Of a stretch of 64,000 nucleotides of DNA, positions 48,468-58,085 are shown in pieces. The notes beneath the pieces were generated by a model. It did no database searches, was not told the origin of the DNA, and saw only the letters and a program-made list of their open reading frames with translations. The stretch spans positions 1,702,501 through 1,766,500 of the forward strand of contig CAKKNE010000002.1 in the NCBI GenBank assembly GCA_918797485.1. The letters are read 5' to 3'. The DNA is from Pelagomonas calceolata. Lineage: Eukaryota; Sar; Pelagophyceae; Pelagomonadales; Pelagomonadaceae. Position numbers and translations under genes: made by a program. Position 1 is the stretch's first letter, and every line of letters begins with the position of its first letter.

Positions 48468-48766
48468 GTGTTGTCTGTGCCAGGCTCTGTTACAGCAGGC
48501 AGTGCTGGTGTGGCAGCACGGATCAAATGCTAGTTTTGCACAGTAAACGCAAAGCTGTGTGAGCCTGCATCGCGCCTGCTGCGAGTCTCCTCGTGAGAGC
48601 TAGCTAGCTAGAGAGCTACTAGTATTTCTAAGCGTCGTCCGGGAGGAGTCGTCGGCGGGCGGCGCAAGGGGAGAGGTCGGTGCCATCCTTGCTCGCGAAG
48701 CGCCCGCGAAGCTGCGAGAGGCTGGCGCTGCATGGCAAAGAGGCTGCCCCGCAGCATAAAACCAGC
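48468..48766. other. Divergent promoter region
   Basis: About 300 bp between a - strand and a + strand start. A tagctagctagagagct palindrome-like stretch lies near 48600-48620. No gene. Confidence 0.35.
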
Positions 48767-49465
48767 ATGGTGCTCGTCCACGTGAAGTACGGCGAGGCCT
48801 CCATGGCGCCGGCGGTCTTTAACCCCGACTGCGACAGCGCGACGCTGCTCGACTATGTAAGAAGGCGCGCTGTGAAGGACACGGAGGCCTACGCGCGGCA
48901 GGCCGACGCGCGCGTGTCGGCCTTCGTGGGCGAGGTCGCGAACGACCTCGCCCGGGCGCGGGCCTCCTTTGATAGAATCAATCGCGGTCTGGAGGGCGAG
49001 GTCGACGCCGAGGACGAGGCGGCCGTCGCGGAGCGCGCCGAGGCGACGGCCGCGGCGGAGGCCGCGGCGGCGAAGGTCGCGCGGCTCGAGGAACTTGAAA
49101 AGGTGCGGACGGCCCAGAAGGACGCTTTGATAAATGGCGTGGGCCTCTTCAAGGGTTTGGACGCCGTCGATCTCCAGGAGGAGGGCGGCGCGGCTCTGAA
49201 TTTGAGGGGCGACCCGAAGCGGAACGCGAAGGACGTCCTCGGCCACCGGAAGACGTACGTCGTCGTGCGCGTGGGCGAGCCGCCGAGGCCGCCGCGCGAG
49301 CCGACGGACGAGGAGGCGGGCGAGGAGGGCGAGGAGGCGGCAGAGCCCGAGGCGGGGCCGGACCCCGACGCGCTCGTCCCGCTTACTTTCGAACTTCCGC
49401 CGGATCCCGTGGAGCCGGTCGAGGAGCCCGCCGCGGAGCCTGCTGCCGAGGAGGGGGCGGAGTAA
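48767..49465 (+). CDS. CXorf65-like protein
   Basis: 232 residues from the ATG at 48767 (MVLVHVKYGEASMAPAVFNP); the frame is open upstream to 48680. The N-terminus VHVKYG...FNPDCDSATLLDYVRRRA matches the start of the small CXorf65 family of flagellated eukaryotes (hydrophobic strand, then CDS.TLLDYIR). A coiled coil rich in Ala/Glu (RAEATAAAEAAAAKVARLEE) and LINGVGLFKGLDAVDLQEEG follow, then an acidic Glu/Ala/Pro tail ending EPAAEEGAE. Function of the family unknown. Confidence 0.5.
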   Translation: MVLVHVKYGEASMAPAVFNPDCDSATLLDYVRRRAVKDTEAYARQADARVSAFVGEVANDLARARASFDRINRGLEGEVDAEDEAAVAERAEATAAAEAAAAKVARLEELEKVRTAQKDALINGVGLFKGLDAVDLQEEGGAALNLRGDPKRNAKDVLGHRKTYVVVRVGEPPRPPREPTDEEAGEEGEEAAEPEAGPDPDALVPLTFELPPDPVEPVEEPAAEPAAEEGAE

Positions 49466-49656
49466 GAGGCGTTCTCTATGTACCCCCTACCAGGTATAAG
49501 TACCATGGTACCTCGCGTCGCGTGCGCTGGCGCCTTGTAAATCGCCCTTGCTCGCGGCGTCGTTGCAAGACGTTGCAACCTGACTTGCAATTACTGCACC
49601 TCTGTCCCAGCACTCGACCTTTGGAGGCGTAACCCATTCTTTGGCAAGCGCTAATC

Positions 49657-51237
49657 ATGCCTAGGCTGCTGGATCTGCTCGTCCTGTGCACAGCTGCACA
49701 GGGCTTCGTGGTGCCGCTTCGAAGGCTGCGCGCGACGCAGCACCGATGTCGTGTCGATTTGCAAGCGGCCGACCTGGACGACTTCGAGCCGTACATGAGC
49801 CCGGCGGCGCGCGCCGCCGCGCGGGCCGCTGCGCGGGCCGACGAGCCAAACGCGCTGCTGGCGGCGGCCGGCATCGTGGCGTTCCTCTTCCTGGCGGCGA
49901 CGGTCTTCACGGTCGAGGAAGACAACGCGACGCCGCCGCCGCTCGGCGCGACCTATCCCCGCCTCGACGTCTGGACCGGAGCCGAGGAGCCGCGGCGCGG
50001 CGCGGCGCCGACGGAGACGACGTTCACGCTCGCCCCGGTCGTGACGCCGGGCCAGCTCTGGTCAGCGACGATCTTCCAGTGGCGCGTCTTCTCGCTCGAG
50101 ACCAACGTGCCGACGGGCTTCCAGCGCGGCCCCGGCGACCCGGCCGCCATCGAGCTGCTGCGCGCCGTCGTCGAGTTCTTCACGCGGGGCCTCCCGAACG
50201 CGAAGCGCTACGAGGGCCGCGTCGAGGACGAGTTCGCCGCGGGGCCCGACGGCACGCATGGACGGCCGCCGGCGCCCGGCACCTTTCGCGCCGCCGACCG
50301 ACCCGACGCCGTCGTCCGCCGCTGCTCGGATTTTGTTGATGGGTTCGGCCTGTCCGTGACGGCCGACGCGGCGGACGGCGAGCGCCTGGGCCTGGCGAGC
50401 TTGCGGTTGCGGCGCCTGCCGCCGCGCGAGGCGCTGTGGCCCCGCGAGGGCGAGGACGATCACGGCGACGGGCACGACTACCGCTACGCGGCCTACATCA
50501 CGGGCCTCGCCGTGGCGAAGTCCGCGCGGCGGCGCGGCGTCGCGTCGACGCTAGTCGATTACGCCGAAAGGAAGGGCGCGGCCTGGGGCGCCGCCGGCCT
50601 CTGCCTCCACGTGAATCGGTTGAACACGCCGGCGCTGCGGCTCTACGACCGGCTCGGCTTCTCCGTCGTGCCGGACTGGTACGGCTACAACAACCAGCGG
50701 TTCCTGCTCTTCAAGCCGCTGAACGGCGAGGCGGCGGAGACGCCGCCTCCGGCGCCACCGCCGCGGAACGCGCTGTCGCCGCTCCAGAAGGAGATTCTCG
50801 TCGACGGCGAGACGGAACCTCCGGGCGCGTCTGCCAGACCAGGCGGCCTCGATTATGACCTCAGGCAGGCGTACGGCACCGCGTTTCCCGCGGAGGGTGC
50901 GTACCGCTGCGTCCGATGTTCCGCCAAGGTCTACTGGGCCCGCACCAAAATGGGGTGCGGCTGCGGGTGGCCGGCGTTCTACGACTGCGTCGAGGGCGCC
51001 GTCGACGAGCGGCCCGAGTACAACGACCCGCTCTCGTCGGCCCCGCCGAAGTACGGCGTCGAGGCGGTCTGCAAAGCGTGCGGCGGCCACCTCGGGCACG
51101 TCATCAGGGGAGAGGGCCTCGGGACGCCGACGGACGCGCGGCATTGTATCAACGGGGCCGTGCTCCGTTATGATCCTGCCGCGGAGGGGCAGCCCGACGA
51201 CGTCGCGCAGATGGCGGAGGAATTGTTGGGGGAGTGA
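49657..51237 (+). CDS. GNAT acetyltransferase fused to methionine sulfoxide reductase B
   Basis: 526 residues, single exon. Leader PRLLDLLVLCTAAQGFVVPL has a signal peptide and F-V-V-P plastid-type junction. A membrane-like helix (ALLAAAGIVAFLFLAATVF) lies near residue 65-90. GNAT fold: YAAYITGLAVAKSARRRGVA is the acetyl-CoA P-loop, then LCLHVNRLNTPALRLYDRLG and FSVVPDWYGYNNQRF. After a Pro-rich linker comes MsrB: YRCVRCSAKVYWA (first CxxC), GCGCGWPAFYDC, VCKACGGHLGHVI (second CxxC) and RHCINGAVLRY with the catalytic Cys. MsrB reduces methionine-R-sulfoxide. All key residues are seen. One continuous frame, so the fusion is real unless the assembly is wrong. Confidence 0.88.
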   Translation: MPRLLDLLVLCTAAQGFVVPLRRLRATQHRCRVDLQAADLDDFEPYMSPAARAAARAAARADEPNALLAAAGIVAFLFLAATVFTVEEDNATPPPLGATYPRLDVWTGAEEPRRGAAPTETTFTLAPVVTPGQLWSATIFQWRVFSLETNVPTGFQRGPGDPAAIELLRAVVEFFTRGLPNAKRYEGRVEDEFAAGPDGTHGRPPAPGTFRAADRPDAVVRRCSDFVDGFGLSVTADAADGERLGLASLRLRRLPPREALWPREGEDDHGDGHDYRYAAYITGLAVAKSARRRGVASTLVDYAERKGAAWGAAGLCLHVNRLNTPALRLYDRLGFSVVPDWYGYNNQRFLLFKPLNGEAAETPPPAPPPRNALSPLQKEILVDGETEPPGASARPGGLDYDLRQAYGTAFPAEGAYRCVRCSAKVYWARTKMGCGCGWPAFYDCVEGAVDERPEYNDPLSSAPPKYGVEAVCKACGGHLGHVIRGEGLGTPTDARHCINGAVLRYDPAAEGQPDDVAQMAEELLGE

Positions 51238-51294
51238 ACGTCGTGTGTTAACTTGTGTCTTCTAATTTCGCAGGGTGTGCAGAGGGGATGGGGG

Positions 51295-52257
51295 CTACAG
51301 AGGCTTCTGCCCGGACGAGACCACCGCCGGCATGCGCAGAGCTCCGCGCCGCTCACGGAAGCGTCGCCTCAGCTCCTCTCGGACGGCCTCCGCCTCCGTC
51401 TCGGTTTGGCCGCGCAGGAGCTCCCGCGTCCGCGCCGTGCCCTCGAGGAATATCTCGTACAGCTCGTCGGCGGAGTCCACGTGCCACTCCATCCAATCCA
51501 CGGTCGTCACGTCGACGTCGACGAAGCCGGCCTTTGCCAGGGCCCGGCGCACCGTCGCGGGATCCGCGTACTGGAAGAACGGCGGCCCGGCCGGCAGCGG
51601 GACGTTCGGATTGCCCGCGGCGTTCACGGCGCCCAGGACCAGGTCGAAGCCCTCGGTGGCCGGCGGCGCCGCCCAGGCCGAAAAGGCCAGCCGCCCGCCC
51701 GGCTTGAGAACGCGGTAGCTCTCCGCCAGAAAGGCGTCCGGGTCGGAGAGGTGCAGGATGCCGAAGTTGCTCGTCACGGCATCGAACGCGGCGGCGCGCA
51801 GCGGCATGGCCTGGGCGTCGCCCAGCGCGAACTTCAAGGTCACCCGGTCCGGCGTGTTTGGGTATTTGGCGCTGAGACGTTCCTGGGCGAGTCGGAGAAA
51901 GTTGGGGGAGAAGTCGAGCGCGGTGTAGGCGCCGCCACTGCCGGCTAGAGCTATCGCGGCGTCGAGGACCTGGCCGGGGCCGCACGCGACGTCCAGCAGG
52001 CTGCCAACCTCCTTCAACATGCCGCTCAATAGCACACCGTCTTTTTGAAATCCGGCCCGGTCGAGGAGGGTCGGCACCGCCTGCGACGTGAGCGGGCCGA
52101 AGCCCTTGTCGTACGCGTCGACGGCGCGTTGCCAGTTTACGTACTCGAGGTCCGTAAACGCGTCTTTCTCCTGACCACACGATGCCGACGTGGATAATGC
52201 TATGGCGGGCCACGCCGCCGTCACGACGAGGGCAAATTTAAGCGCGAGACGTGTCAT
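51295..52257 (-). CDS. Class I SAM-dependent methyltransferase (type 11)
   Basis: About 320 residues from the ATG at 52257, which begins a hydrophobic leader (LALKFALVVTAAWPAIALST); upstream in-frame starts exist. Motif I SLLDVACGPGQVLDAAIAL, motif II FALGDAQAMPLRAAAFDAV, motif III ESYRVLKPGGRLAFSAWAAP. DFSPNFLRLAQERLSAKYPN gives the acidic end of beta2. The C-terminal half (DPATVRRALAKAGFVDVDVT) is the usual substrate lid of UbiE/type 11 enzymes. The leader points to an organelle or secretory location. Substrate unknown. Confidence 0.8.
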   Translation of the reverse strand: MTRLALKFALVVTAAWPAIALSTSASCGQEKDAFTDLEYVNWQRAVDAYDKGFGPLTSQAVPTLLDRAGFQKDGVLLSGMLKEVGSLLDVACGPGQVLDAAIALAGSGGAYTALDFSPNFLRLAQERLSAKYPNTPDRVTLKFALGDAQAMPLRAAAFDAVTSNFGILHLSDPDAFLAESYRVLKPGGRLAFSAWAAPPATEGFDLVLGAVNAAGNPNVPLPAGPPFFQYADPATVRRALAKAGFVDVDVTTVDWMEWHVDSADELYEIFLEGTARTRELLRGQTETEAEAVREELRRRFRERRGALRMPAVVSSGQKPL

Positions 52258-52715
52258 TGCAGCGGCTGCGTTAAATGCCAGGTGCCAAATGCAGCAAGGT
52301 AAGGTTTCAACTTTCAAGGCTTTCAGAGGGGCCAAGACTCACTTTCAATCTCTTCAGGTCGAAGCAAGGGTAAATTATTTGACTACCTCCGTGTCTGAAA
52401 CGCGGGTCGTCCACTACCACGCGGACTGTGCCTCTCGATAAAATGAGGCTAGTACCTTTGCGCTAGGCGCGCCCTGCTGTAGTCGGGCCCGCTGGGCGCA
52501 TTTATCGAAATTGTTACTGTCGATAGTGACTGCGGCGGCTCAAACCGCGGCTGCAGAGATTGGCCTTAGACTAGCAGCGATCCAGGCCTTAGACGCTGCG
52601 TTGATCAGTCGCGCGAGTTGCTCTCGCGTAGGCCGCCGCTACAGCTCGCAGAGCATAGCACCTATTGCGTCGGAGTCTGGTAAGAGCCAGCAGCACACAG
52701 TGCACAAAGAGAGCC
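52258..52715. other. Divergent promoter region
   Basis: About 460 bp between the methyltransferase start and the phosphatase start; AT-richer at 52300-52400. No gene, no motif recognised. Confidence 0.35.
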
Positions 52716-53435
52716 ATGGGCGCCGTGCACGGCGTCGCCTACAAGTACGTCGCAATAGCGGCCGCGGCCTCGTACGGCGCCTACCTGAGCCAGCCGCACT
52801 CCTACGCGCGCCTCGGCCTGGGACTCGTCGGCGCCACGAACTCGGTCATCGTCGTCCTCTTCGTGGCGGACCGCGGGACGCAGCTGCTGGGCAAGGACGC
52901 GGTCACGGGCAAGGCGCCGTGGTACCGCGCGCTGCCCTGGGCGGGCTTTCTCCTCCCGACGTGGCTCTACACGTACGTGCACACGCTCGTGGGCCGCGTC
53001 GACACGGCGACCGAGGTCGCACCGGGCTGGTGGCTGGGCGGCCGCTACGCCGACAGGGCGCCCGGCCGGCCGGAGCGCTGGGCGGGCGTTTTGGACCTGA
53101 CGGTGGAGCTGCCGGAGCGGTGCCTGGACCTGTGCGACGACTACCTCTTGGTGAGATGCTGGGACGGCGCGCCGCCTCATTTGCATGATCTCGAGCGCGC
53201 CGCGGCCTTTTGTGCGACGGCGCGGCGGCGCGGGCCCGTTTTAGTACACTGCGCGCACGGTCGCGGCCGGTCGACGACGGCCATGTGCGCGGCGCTCGTG
53301 CGCGCGGGCGTCTGCCGCGACTGGCGCAGCGCCTTCGAGAAGTGTAGGCGTGCCCGACCGTGCGTCCGGCTCAACAAACGCATGCGCGCCGCGCTCGACG
53401 CGTGGGCCGAGGAGTATCCTTCACCAGTCTCCTAA
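52716..53435 (+). CDS. Membrane-linked dual-specificity phosphatase
   Basis: 239 residues from the ATG at 52716 (MGAVHGVAYKYVAIAAAASY). Two or three hydrophobic segments fill the first 100 residues (LGLGLVGATNSVIVVLFVAD, LPWAGFLLPTWLYTYVHTL). The phosphatase part has WLGGRYADRAPGRPERWAGV, VLDLTVELPERC and the P-loop VLVHCAHGRGRSTTAMCAAL, HCx5R with the following Ser. RARPCVRLNKRMRAAL, near the end, fits DUSP/PTPMT-type family members found in plants and algae. Substrate (protein or lipid phosphate) not decidable. Confidence 0.82.
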   Translation: MGAVHGVAYKYVAIAAAASYGAYLSQPHSYARLGLGLVGATNSVIVVLFVADRGTQLLGKDAVTGKAPWYRALPWAGFLLPTWLYTYVHTLVGRVDTATEVAPGWWLGGRYADRAPGRPERWAGVLDLTVELPERCLDLCDDYLLVRCWDGAPPHLHDLERAAAFCATARRRGPVLVHCAHGRGRSTTAMCAALVRAGVCRDWRSAFEKCRRARPCVRLNKRMRAALDAWAEEYPSPVS

Positions 53436-53451
53436 TATTTGTGAACACAAT

Positions 53452-54069
53452 TTACACACCTATGGCTTCGAGCTCGCCGCTCTGGGCGTTTCGGTTCTTC
53501 CAGAGCCCGCCGTACTGGTAGTGCGGATGACTGGCGTCGCCGTCGGGGACGCCGCCGGACACGCCCTTCCAGCACCGGCCGCAGACCATCCGCCACTTTT
53601 TCGTCGTGTCGGTACGGCACCTCACCAAGAGGTTGACGCTCGCGTCGCAGAGGTCGCACTGCTTCTGGCCCGTCGCCTCGTCGGCGACGCCGGCGCGCTT
53701 CGCCCGCCGCAGCGCCTTCGTCGCCTTCTTCGCGGCCTTGCGCAACGAGGGCGCTTCGTCGTCGACGACGACGGCGTCTGGCGCGGGAGCGCCTCCCCTT
53801 TTCCGCTCGGCGTTGCACCGTTTACTACAGCACGTCACTTCGTCCCAGCAGCGTTCCCACTTCTTGCGCCAGGTGAATGGTCTCTGGCACACGACGCATA
53901 CTTTGGTGGGTAGGTTTTCCTTCGATACGCCGTTTGGCATTCTGCCACCTCTGCCGCCTCGACCACCGCGGGCCGCGAGTGTCAACGATCTACCGCGTAG
54001 CGTGCTTACGCGAGTAAAGCTTGTCACGCTGCGAATCGTCGATGCTGCGAGAACGATTGCAACGCGCAT
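53452..54069 (-). CDS. DUF2256-domain protein, plastid- or secretory-targeted
   Basis: About 205 residues from the ATG at 54069 ([18 protein letters not shown]); the frame is open further upstream. The hydrophobic leader with a VTSF junction suggests plastid targeting. [20 protein letters not shown], then [18 protein letters not shown], is the DUF2256 zinc-ribbon-like signature (C..C.RPF.WRKKW...WDEV..CS.RC). A second Cys pair set ([21 protein letters not shown]) lies in the C-terminal third. Function of DUF2256 unknown. Its 3' end is 16 bp from the convergent phosphatase gene. Confidence 0.75.
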   Translation of the reverse strand: MRVAIVLAASTIRSVTSFTRVSTLRGRSLTLAARGGRGGRGGRMPNGVSKENLPTKVCVVCQRPFTWRKKWERCWDEVTCCSKRCNAERKRGGAPAPDAVVVDDEAPSLRKAAKKATKALRRAKRAGVADEATGQKQCDLCDASVNLLVRCRTDTTKKWRMVCGRCWKGVSGGVPDGDASHPHYQYGGLWKNRNAQSGELEAIGV

Positions 54070-54381
54070 CGAGTCAGCTCTGTGATGCTGCTCTCTGGTG
54101 CTAACTTTGCAAATGTCTGCCGTTGCTTGCAAACAGTCGTGCAGCGCCGAGATCAGATAGGCTATGCTCGCATGCAATGGATAATATAACGTGAGCGGTC
54201 GCGTGTGTGACGGTCAAGGCCCTACAGCTGCGCTGGCAGATTAACTAGTGTATTGAGATACTAGCGTCACGCTAGGCCGCGGGGAGGGGTCCCGCAAACC
54301 CGTTGGGTTGAGAGTGGCTTAGCCAGGCTTCACTCTAGGAAATTAGGAGACGAGTTCAAATTACGCGTTGCGCGCGCGCGT
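54070..54381. other. Intergenic spacer, no gene
   Basis: About 310 bp between the DUF2256 gene start and the 3' end of the Cys-repeat gene. Nothing recognised. Confidence 0.35.
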
Positions 54382-55200
54382 TTAGTTACACGCCTTGCAC
54401 TCGCTCATTTCGTAGCTTTCCAATTTGTGGCAAATGCAACGGTGCGACCTGGCCTTGCACTCGCTTCGCTCGTAGCTCTCGAGTCTGGGACAAAGGCAAT
54501 GGTGAGTCGTCGCCTTGCAGTCGCTTCGTTCGTAACTCTCGAGTTGGGGGCAGAGGCACGCGTGCGTCGTGGCCTTGCAGTCGCTTCGTTCGTAGCTTTC
54601 GAGATGGGGGCAAAGGCAGTCGTGCGTCGTGGCCTTGCAATTGCCGCGCTCGTAGCTTTCAACGTGGCGGCAGCAGCAAGCGTGATGAGACGTCGCCTTG
54701 CACTTTCCGGGGTCGCCCAGGCGGCACGAGCATTTGTGCGCGCGCCGCGACACGCAATCGTCCGGGCCCGCGCGCAGGCACTCGCAGGGGCCGTCGAGCT
54801 TGCGCGCAAATTCCGCGACCTGCTGTTCGATGTAGCCTTCGGGGGGATTTTTAAGAATCCGCGTCAGCCACATGCGCTGGTGGCCGACGGGGTCGTGGAT
54901 CTTGCGCCACATCTCCTCGTCCGAGCCGTGGATGTCCGTCGACGTGCCATATCCGAGCGCATCGCTTTTGGCAAATAAGTTTTTCAGGAGACCCATCACC
55001 GGGCTTTCGCGCTTCTTCGCGCAGTGCGCCTGCCACTCGGGCGTCTCCCAGGGCATGGTCGTGGGGCTCGGCGCCTCCTCGTCGTCGTCGTCAGACTCGA
55101 TCTCGATGACGCGACGCCGCCGTTTCGGAGCCTCGCCTTCGGAGTCGGACCGCGTCAAATCGATCGTGGCTTTGCGCTTGACGGGTGAGGGAGTCTCCAT
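54382..55200 (-). CDS. Cys/His-rich protein of tandem ~20-residue repeats
   Basis: 272 residues, single exon. N-terminus is basic and acidic (KRKATIDLTRSDSEGEAPKR, a nuclear-localisation-like RRRR), then a unique helical part (WRKIHDPVGHQRMWLTRILK). From about residue 135 it is Cys-rich, and from about 170 it consists of about five to six units of CKATTHxCLCPxLESYERSx, spaced exactly 20 residues (60 bp, about 54394-54700). Each unit keeps three Cys and one His, suited to metal binding. The repeats look like a zinc-binding array, but I do not recognise a named family. The unit conservation in DNA indicates recent tandem expansion. Confidence 0.65.
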   Translation of the reverse strand: METPSPVKRKATIDLTRSDSEGEAPKRRRRVIEIESDDDDEEAPSPTTMPWETPEWQAHCAKKRESPVMGLLKNLFAKSDALGYGTSTDIHGSDEEMWRKIHDPVGHQRMWLTRILKNPPEGYIEQQVAEFARKLDGPCECLRAGPDDCVSRRAHKCSCRLGDPGKCKATSHHACCCRHVESYERGNCKATTHDCLCPHLESYERSDCKATTHACLCPQLESYERSDCKATTHHCLCPRLESYERSECKARSHRCICHKLESYEMSECKACN

Positions 55201-55562
55201 GGTTGACGAGCCTAGATCACGGCTCGGCTGAGTGACGTGCCTCTATGTTGCCTTGTGGCAACTCAATGTAGGGCCAGTTACGTCGCACGCTGCTAACGCA
55301 GTACGTAGCGGCTGAATATTGAAGCGTATCCCCAGCGCCCGGTGTCGCAGAACGATTTATCCGCTGAGCTTTGCCGCCTCCAAAAAGCCAGCCAGCGAGG
55401 TGCCCACAGCACCGTGCGGAGAGTATGCGCACCTTACTCTGTCCTAGCCCGACGGATGGGTCCAGGAGGAGCGGGAGCGCCTGGAGGGCGCGCGCGTCGT
55501 AACCTTAAGACCCGGAAGTGACGGAAACTAAGTTACGCGCGGAAAGGAGGACCAAACGACAC
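55201..55562. other. Intergenic, no gene
   Basis: About 360 bp between the start of the Cys-repeat gene and the 3' end of the next - strand gene. Around 55440-55475 there is partial resemblance to the 58350-58440 repeat (ccagga..gagcgggag). Nothing else. Confidence 0.35.
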
Positions 55563-58085
55563 TCAGGAGTTGAGGATGTCGTCGAGGTCGTCGTCGTCGT
55601 CCCAGGCGGCCGCGTCCGTGAGGTCCGTGAGCGGCGGCGACGTGGCCGCGGGCGGCGGCGGCGGCGGCGGCGCGGGAGCGGCCCGCGGCGGCGGCGGTTT
55701 CGGCCGCGGCGGCGGCGCGCGGCGCGGCGGCGCCGCCGGCCGCGACTGCGAGGAGGGCGCCGGCCGCGGCGCCGAGAGCGCGCGGCCGGACGCGTCGAAC
55801 TTGGGCTTCGCCTCGAGGCCCAGGCTCGCAAAAGGGTCGTCGCCGCCGTCGGCGCTCGGCTTGCGCGCGGGCGGCGGCCGCTTCGCGGGCGTCGACGCCT
55901 CGGCGGGCCGCGGCGGGCCCGGCGCCGCCGCCGGCTTGGAGGCGCGCGCGGCCTTGCGCGCCTCGCGCTTCGCCGCGAGCTCCTTGCGCCGCTCCTCTCT
56001 TCTGATCTCCGCGGGCGACGGCTCCTTCTTCTCCGGTTTTGCGGGAGAGGCCTTCTTCTGCGGCGGCTGCGGCGGGCTCTTCTTGAGCGAGATTGCGGCC
56101 TTCGGCGGCGGCGGCGCGTCCTCCTTGTCGCCCCAGGCGTCATCGTCATCATCGTCGTCGTCGTCATCATCGTCGTCCACGAGGGGCTTCTTCTCCTCGC
56201 CCCGCTCGACGTCTGGCGTGGAAGTCAGCTCGACGGACGTCGGGACCTTCGCGTAGGCCGGCCCGCCGCCGCCGAACGCGCCCTTGACCTTCGTGACGAC
56301 CTTCTTGCACATGGCCACGAGGAGCCCGGCGAGCACCGCCACAATCACCAGAGGAAAGATGCGCTTGGCCTCCGCCGCGGGCCCATCGTCGTCGGACGCC
56401 GTCATGGAGCCGAAGAAGGCACTAATACGTTCCACGGGCGACGGCTGGATGTGCGAGTCGTCGTCGACGACCTCGTCGTCCTCCTCCGCCGCCGGCGCCG
56501 GCGCCGGCGCCTCGCGTGGCTCCGAGACGGCGTCGCGGATCGCCGACTCCGCTTCGGATTCAGGCGCCGGCGCCGGCGCCGGCTCGGCGTCGTCGGTCCG
56601 GTCGTCGGTGCTCGTCGGCGCCTCGTCGTGCGCTGGCTCTTCGGGCTCCGGCTCCGGTTCTCTCGCACAGGAGCCGCCCTCGCCATTGGCCGTCGCCGCG
56701 TCGACGCACGCATCATTCACCCAGGCGCAGACGGGCTCCGCCGCGCCGCCTCGTTGTAAACCCCGCTGGAAGCTCCCATAGTTCATGTCGCCGCCGTAGC
56801 CGTCTTCGCTGCCGAACTGGCGCCCGCCGCCGTAGCCGTCCCCGCCGCCGAACTGGCGCCGGCCGCGGCCGCGCCGGCCGCCCCGCGGCGCCTCGAGGCC
56901 GTCGTAGGCGCCGCCGCTACTTCCGTACTGCAATAACGTGCGGCGGCCGCCGCCGGGCCGTTTGCGCTTGCGGCCGCCGCCGCCGCCGCGGCCGCCGCCG
57001 CCCCTGCCTGCCAACGACGCGCGCTTCGCGAGGCACGCGTCGCAGGTCGTCGCGTCCGCGCAGATGTTCTCCTCGCACGTGTCGCCGGTCCAGACGCCCT
57101 GGCAGCGGCAGCGCTTCATGCCGTTGCGCTTCATGCACTTGCCGTGGTCGTTGCAGTAGCCGTCGTCGCAGGGGCAGGGCTGGTCCTCCTCGCAGTCCTC
57201 CTCTTCTTCTTGTGCGGGCGCCGGTGCGGGCTCTTCCGCTGCGGGCGCCGGCGCGGGGTCCTCGGCGGGCGCTGGCGCAGGCACGGGCTCCGGCTCGGGT
57301 GCCGGGGCCGGCGCCGGCGCAGGCTCCGGCTCCGGCTCGGGTGCCGGGGCCGGCGCAGGCTCCGGCTCGGGCGCGGGCGCCGGCACGGGCTCGGCCGCCC
57401 GCTCCTTCGCCCCGGAGTGGTCGATGTCGAGCACGGGCTTGTCGTCGTCGGCCGGCGCCGGCGCGGGAGCCGGCTCCGCCTCGGCGGGCGCCGGCTCCGG
57501 CGCCGGCGCGGGAGCCGGCTCCGCCTCGGCGGGCGCCGGGGCTGGGACGGGCTCGGGCTTCGGCGCAGGAGCCGGCTCCGGCTCCGGCGCGGGCGCGGGC
57601 TCGTCCTGCTCGCCGATCGCGGCGACGGGCGTGCTCGTCGGCGGCGGCGACACGGGCTTGGGCGTCGGCGCCCGCGTGGGCTTCTGCGTCGGCGCCTCCA
57701 CGGGCTTCTTCGTCGGTTCTTTGGAGGGCTTGTCCGTCTCGGGCGCCGGCGCGGGCGCGGGCGCGGGCTCCGCCGCCGGGGCCGCCTCCGCCGCGTCCGC
57801 GTCCGCGTCCTTCTTCTTCTTCTTTTTCTTCTCCTCGCCGCCCGGCTTGTCCGACGAGATGTCCACGACGGCGTCGGAGTCCGCGTCCGGTTTGGCTTCC
57901 TCGGCCGCGGCGCCGTCGGATTCGCTCGCTCTCCGGAGCGTCGCCTCGAGGCTGTCGAAGAGGGTCTTCTTGTTGTCGACGAGCGCCTGGAGCTTGTCGA
58001 TTTCGTATTTCGTGTCCTGGCTGCTCTCGGTTTTTTTGGCGGCGGCGAGCGCCGCCGCCAGCGCCAGCGCGGCCCAGAGCCGCAT
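55563..58085 (-). CDS. Large type I membrane protein with EGF-like module and mucin-like Pro/Ala/Glu stalk
   Basis: 840 residues, single exon. Signal peptide RLWAALALAAALAAAKK; a coiled coil (YEIDKLQALVDNKKTLFDSL); KKKKKKK run; about 250 residues of PAPAPEPEP-type repeats; an EGF-like Cys cluster (CPCDDGYCNDHGKCMKRNG, then CRCQGVWTGDTCEEN); a GGGGR-rich basic patch; more Cys (CAWVNDACVD); an acidic linker; one membrane helix (IFPLVIVAVLAGLLVAMCKK); and a cytosolic tail with a poly-Asp run, KKREERRKEL-type helix, Pro-rich segments and the end WDDDDDLDDILNS. Domain order indicates a cell-surface or cell-wall linking protein. Function unknown. The composition makes homology searches unreliable. 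Confidence 0.7.
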   Translation of the reverse strand: MRLWAALALAAALAAAKKTESSQDTKYEIDKLQALVDNKKTLFDSLEATLRRASESDGAAAEEAKPDADSDAVVDISSDKPGGEEKKKKKKKDADADAAEAAPAAEPAPAPAPAPETDKPSKEPTKKPVEAPTQKPTRAPTPKPVSPPPTSTPVAAIGEQDEPAPAPEPEPAPAPKPEPVPAPAPAEAEPAPAPAPEPAPAEAEPAPAPAPADDDKPVLDIDHSGAKERAAEPVPAPAPEPEPAPAPAPEPEPEPAPAPAPAPEPEPVPAPAPAEDPAPAPAAEEPAPAPAQEEEEDCEEDQPCPCDDGYCNDHGKCMKRNGMKRCRCQGVWTGDTCEENICADATTCDACLAKRASLAGRGGGGRGGGGGRKRKRPGGGRRTLLQYGSSGGAYDGLEAPRGGRRGRGRRQFGGGDGYGGGRQFGSEDGYGGDMNYGSFQRGLQRGGAAEPVCAWVNDACVDAATANGEGGSCAREPEPEPEEPAHDEAPTSTDDRTDDAEPAPAPAPESEAESAIRDAVSEPREAPAPAPAAEEDDEVVDDDSHIQPSPVERISAFFGSMTASDDDGPAAEAKRIFPLVIVAVLAGLLVAMCKKVVTKVKGAFGGGGPAYAKVPTSVELTSTPDVERGEEKKPLVDDDDDDDDDDDDDAWGDKEDAPPPPKAAISLKKSPPQPPQKKASPAKPEKKEPSPAEIRREERRKELAAKREARKAARASKPAAAPGPPRPAEASTPAKRPPPARKPSADGGDDPFASLGLEAKPKFDASGRALSAPRPAPSSQSRPAAPPRRAPPPRPKPPPPRAAPAPPPPPPPAATSPPLTDLTDAAAWDDDDDLDDILNS

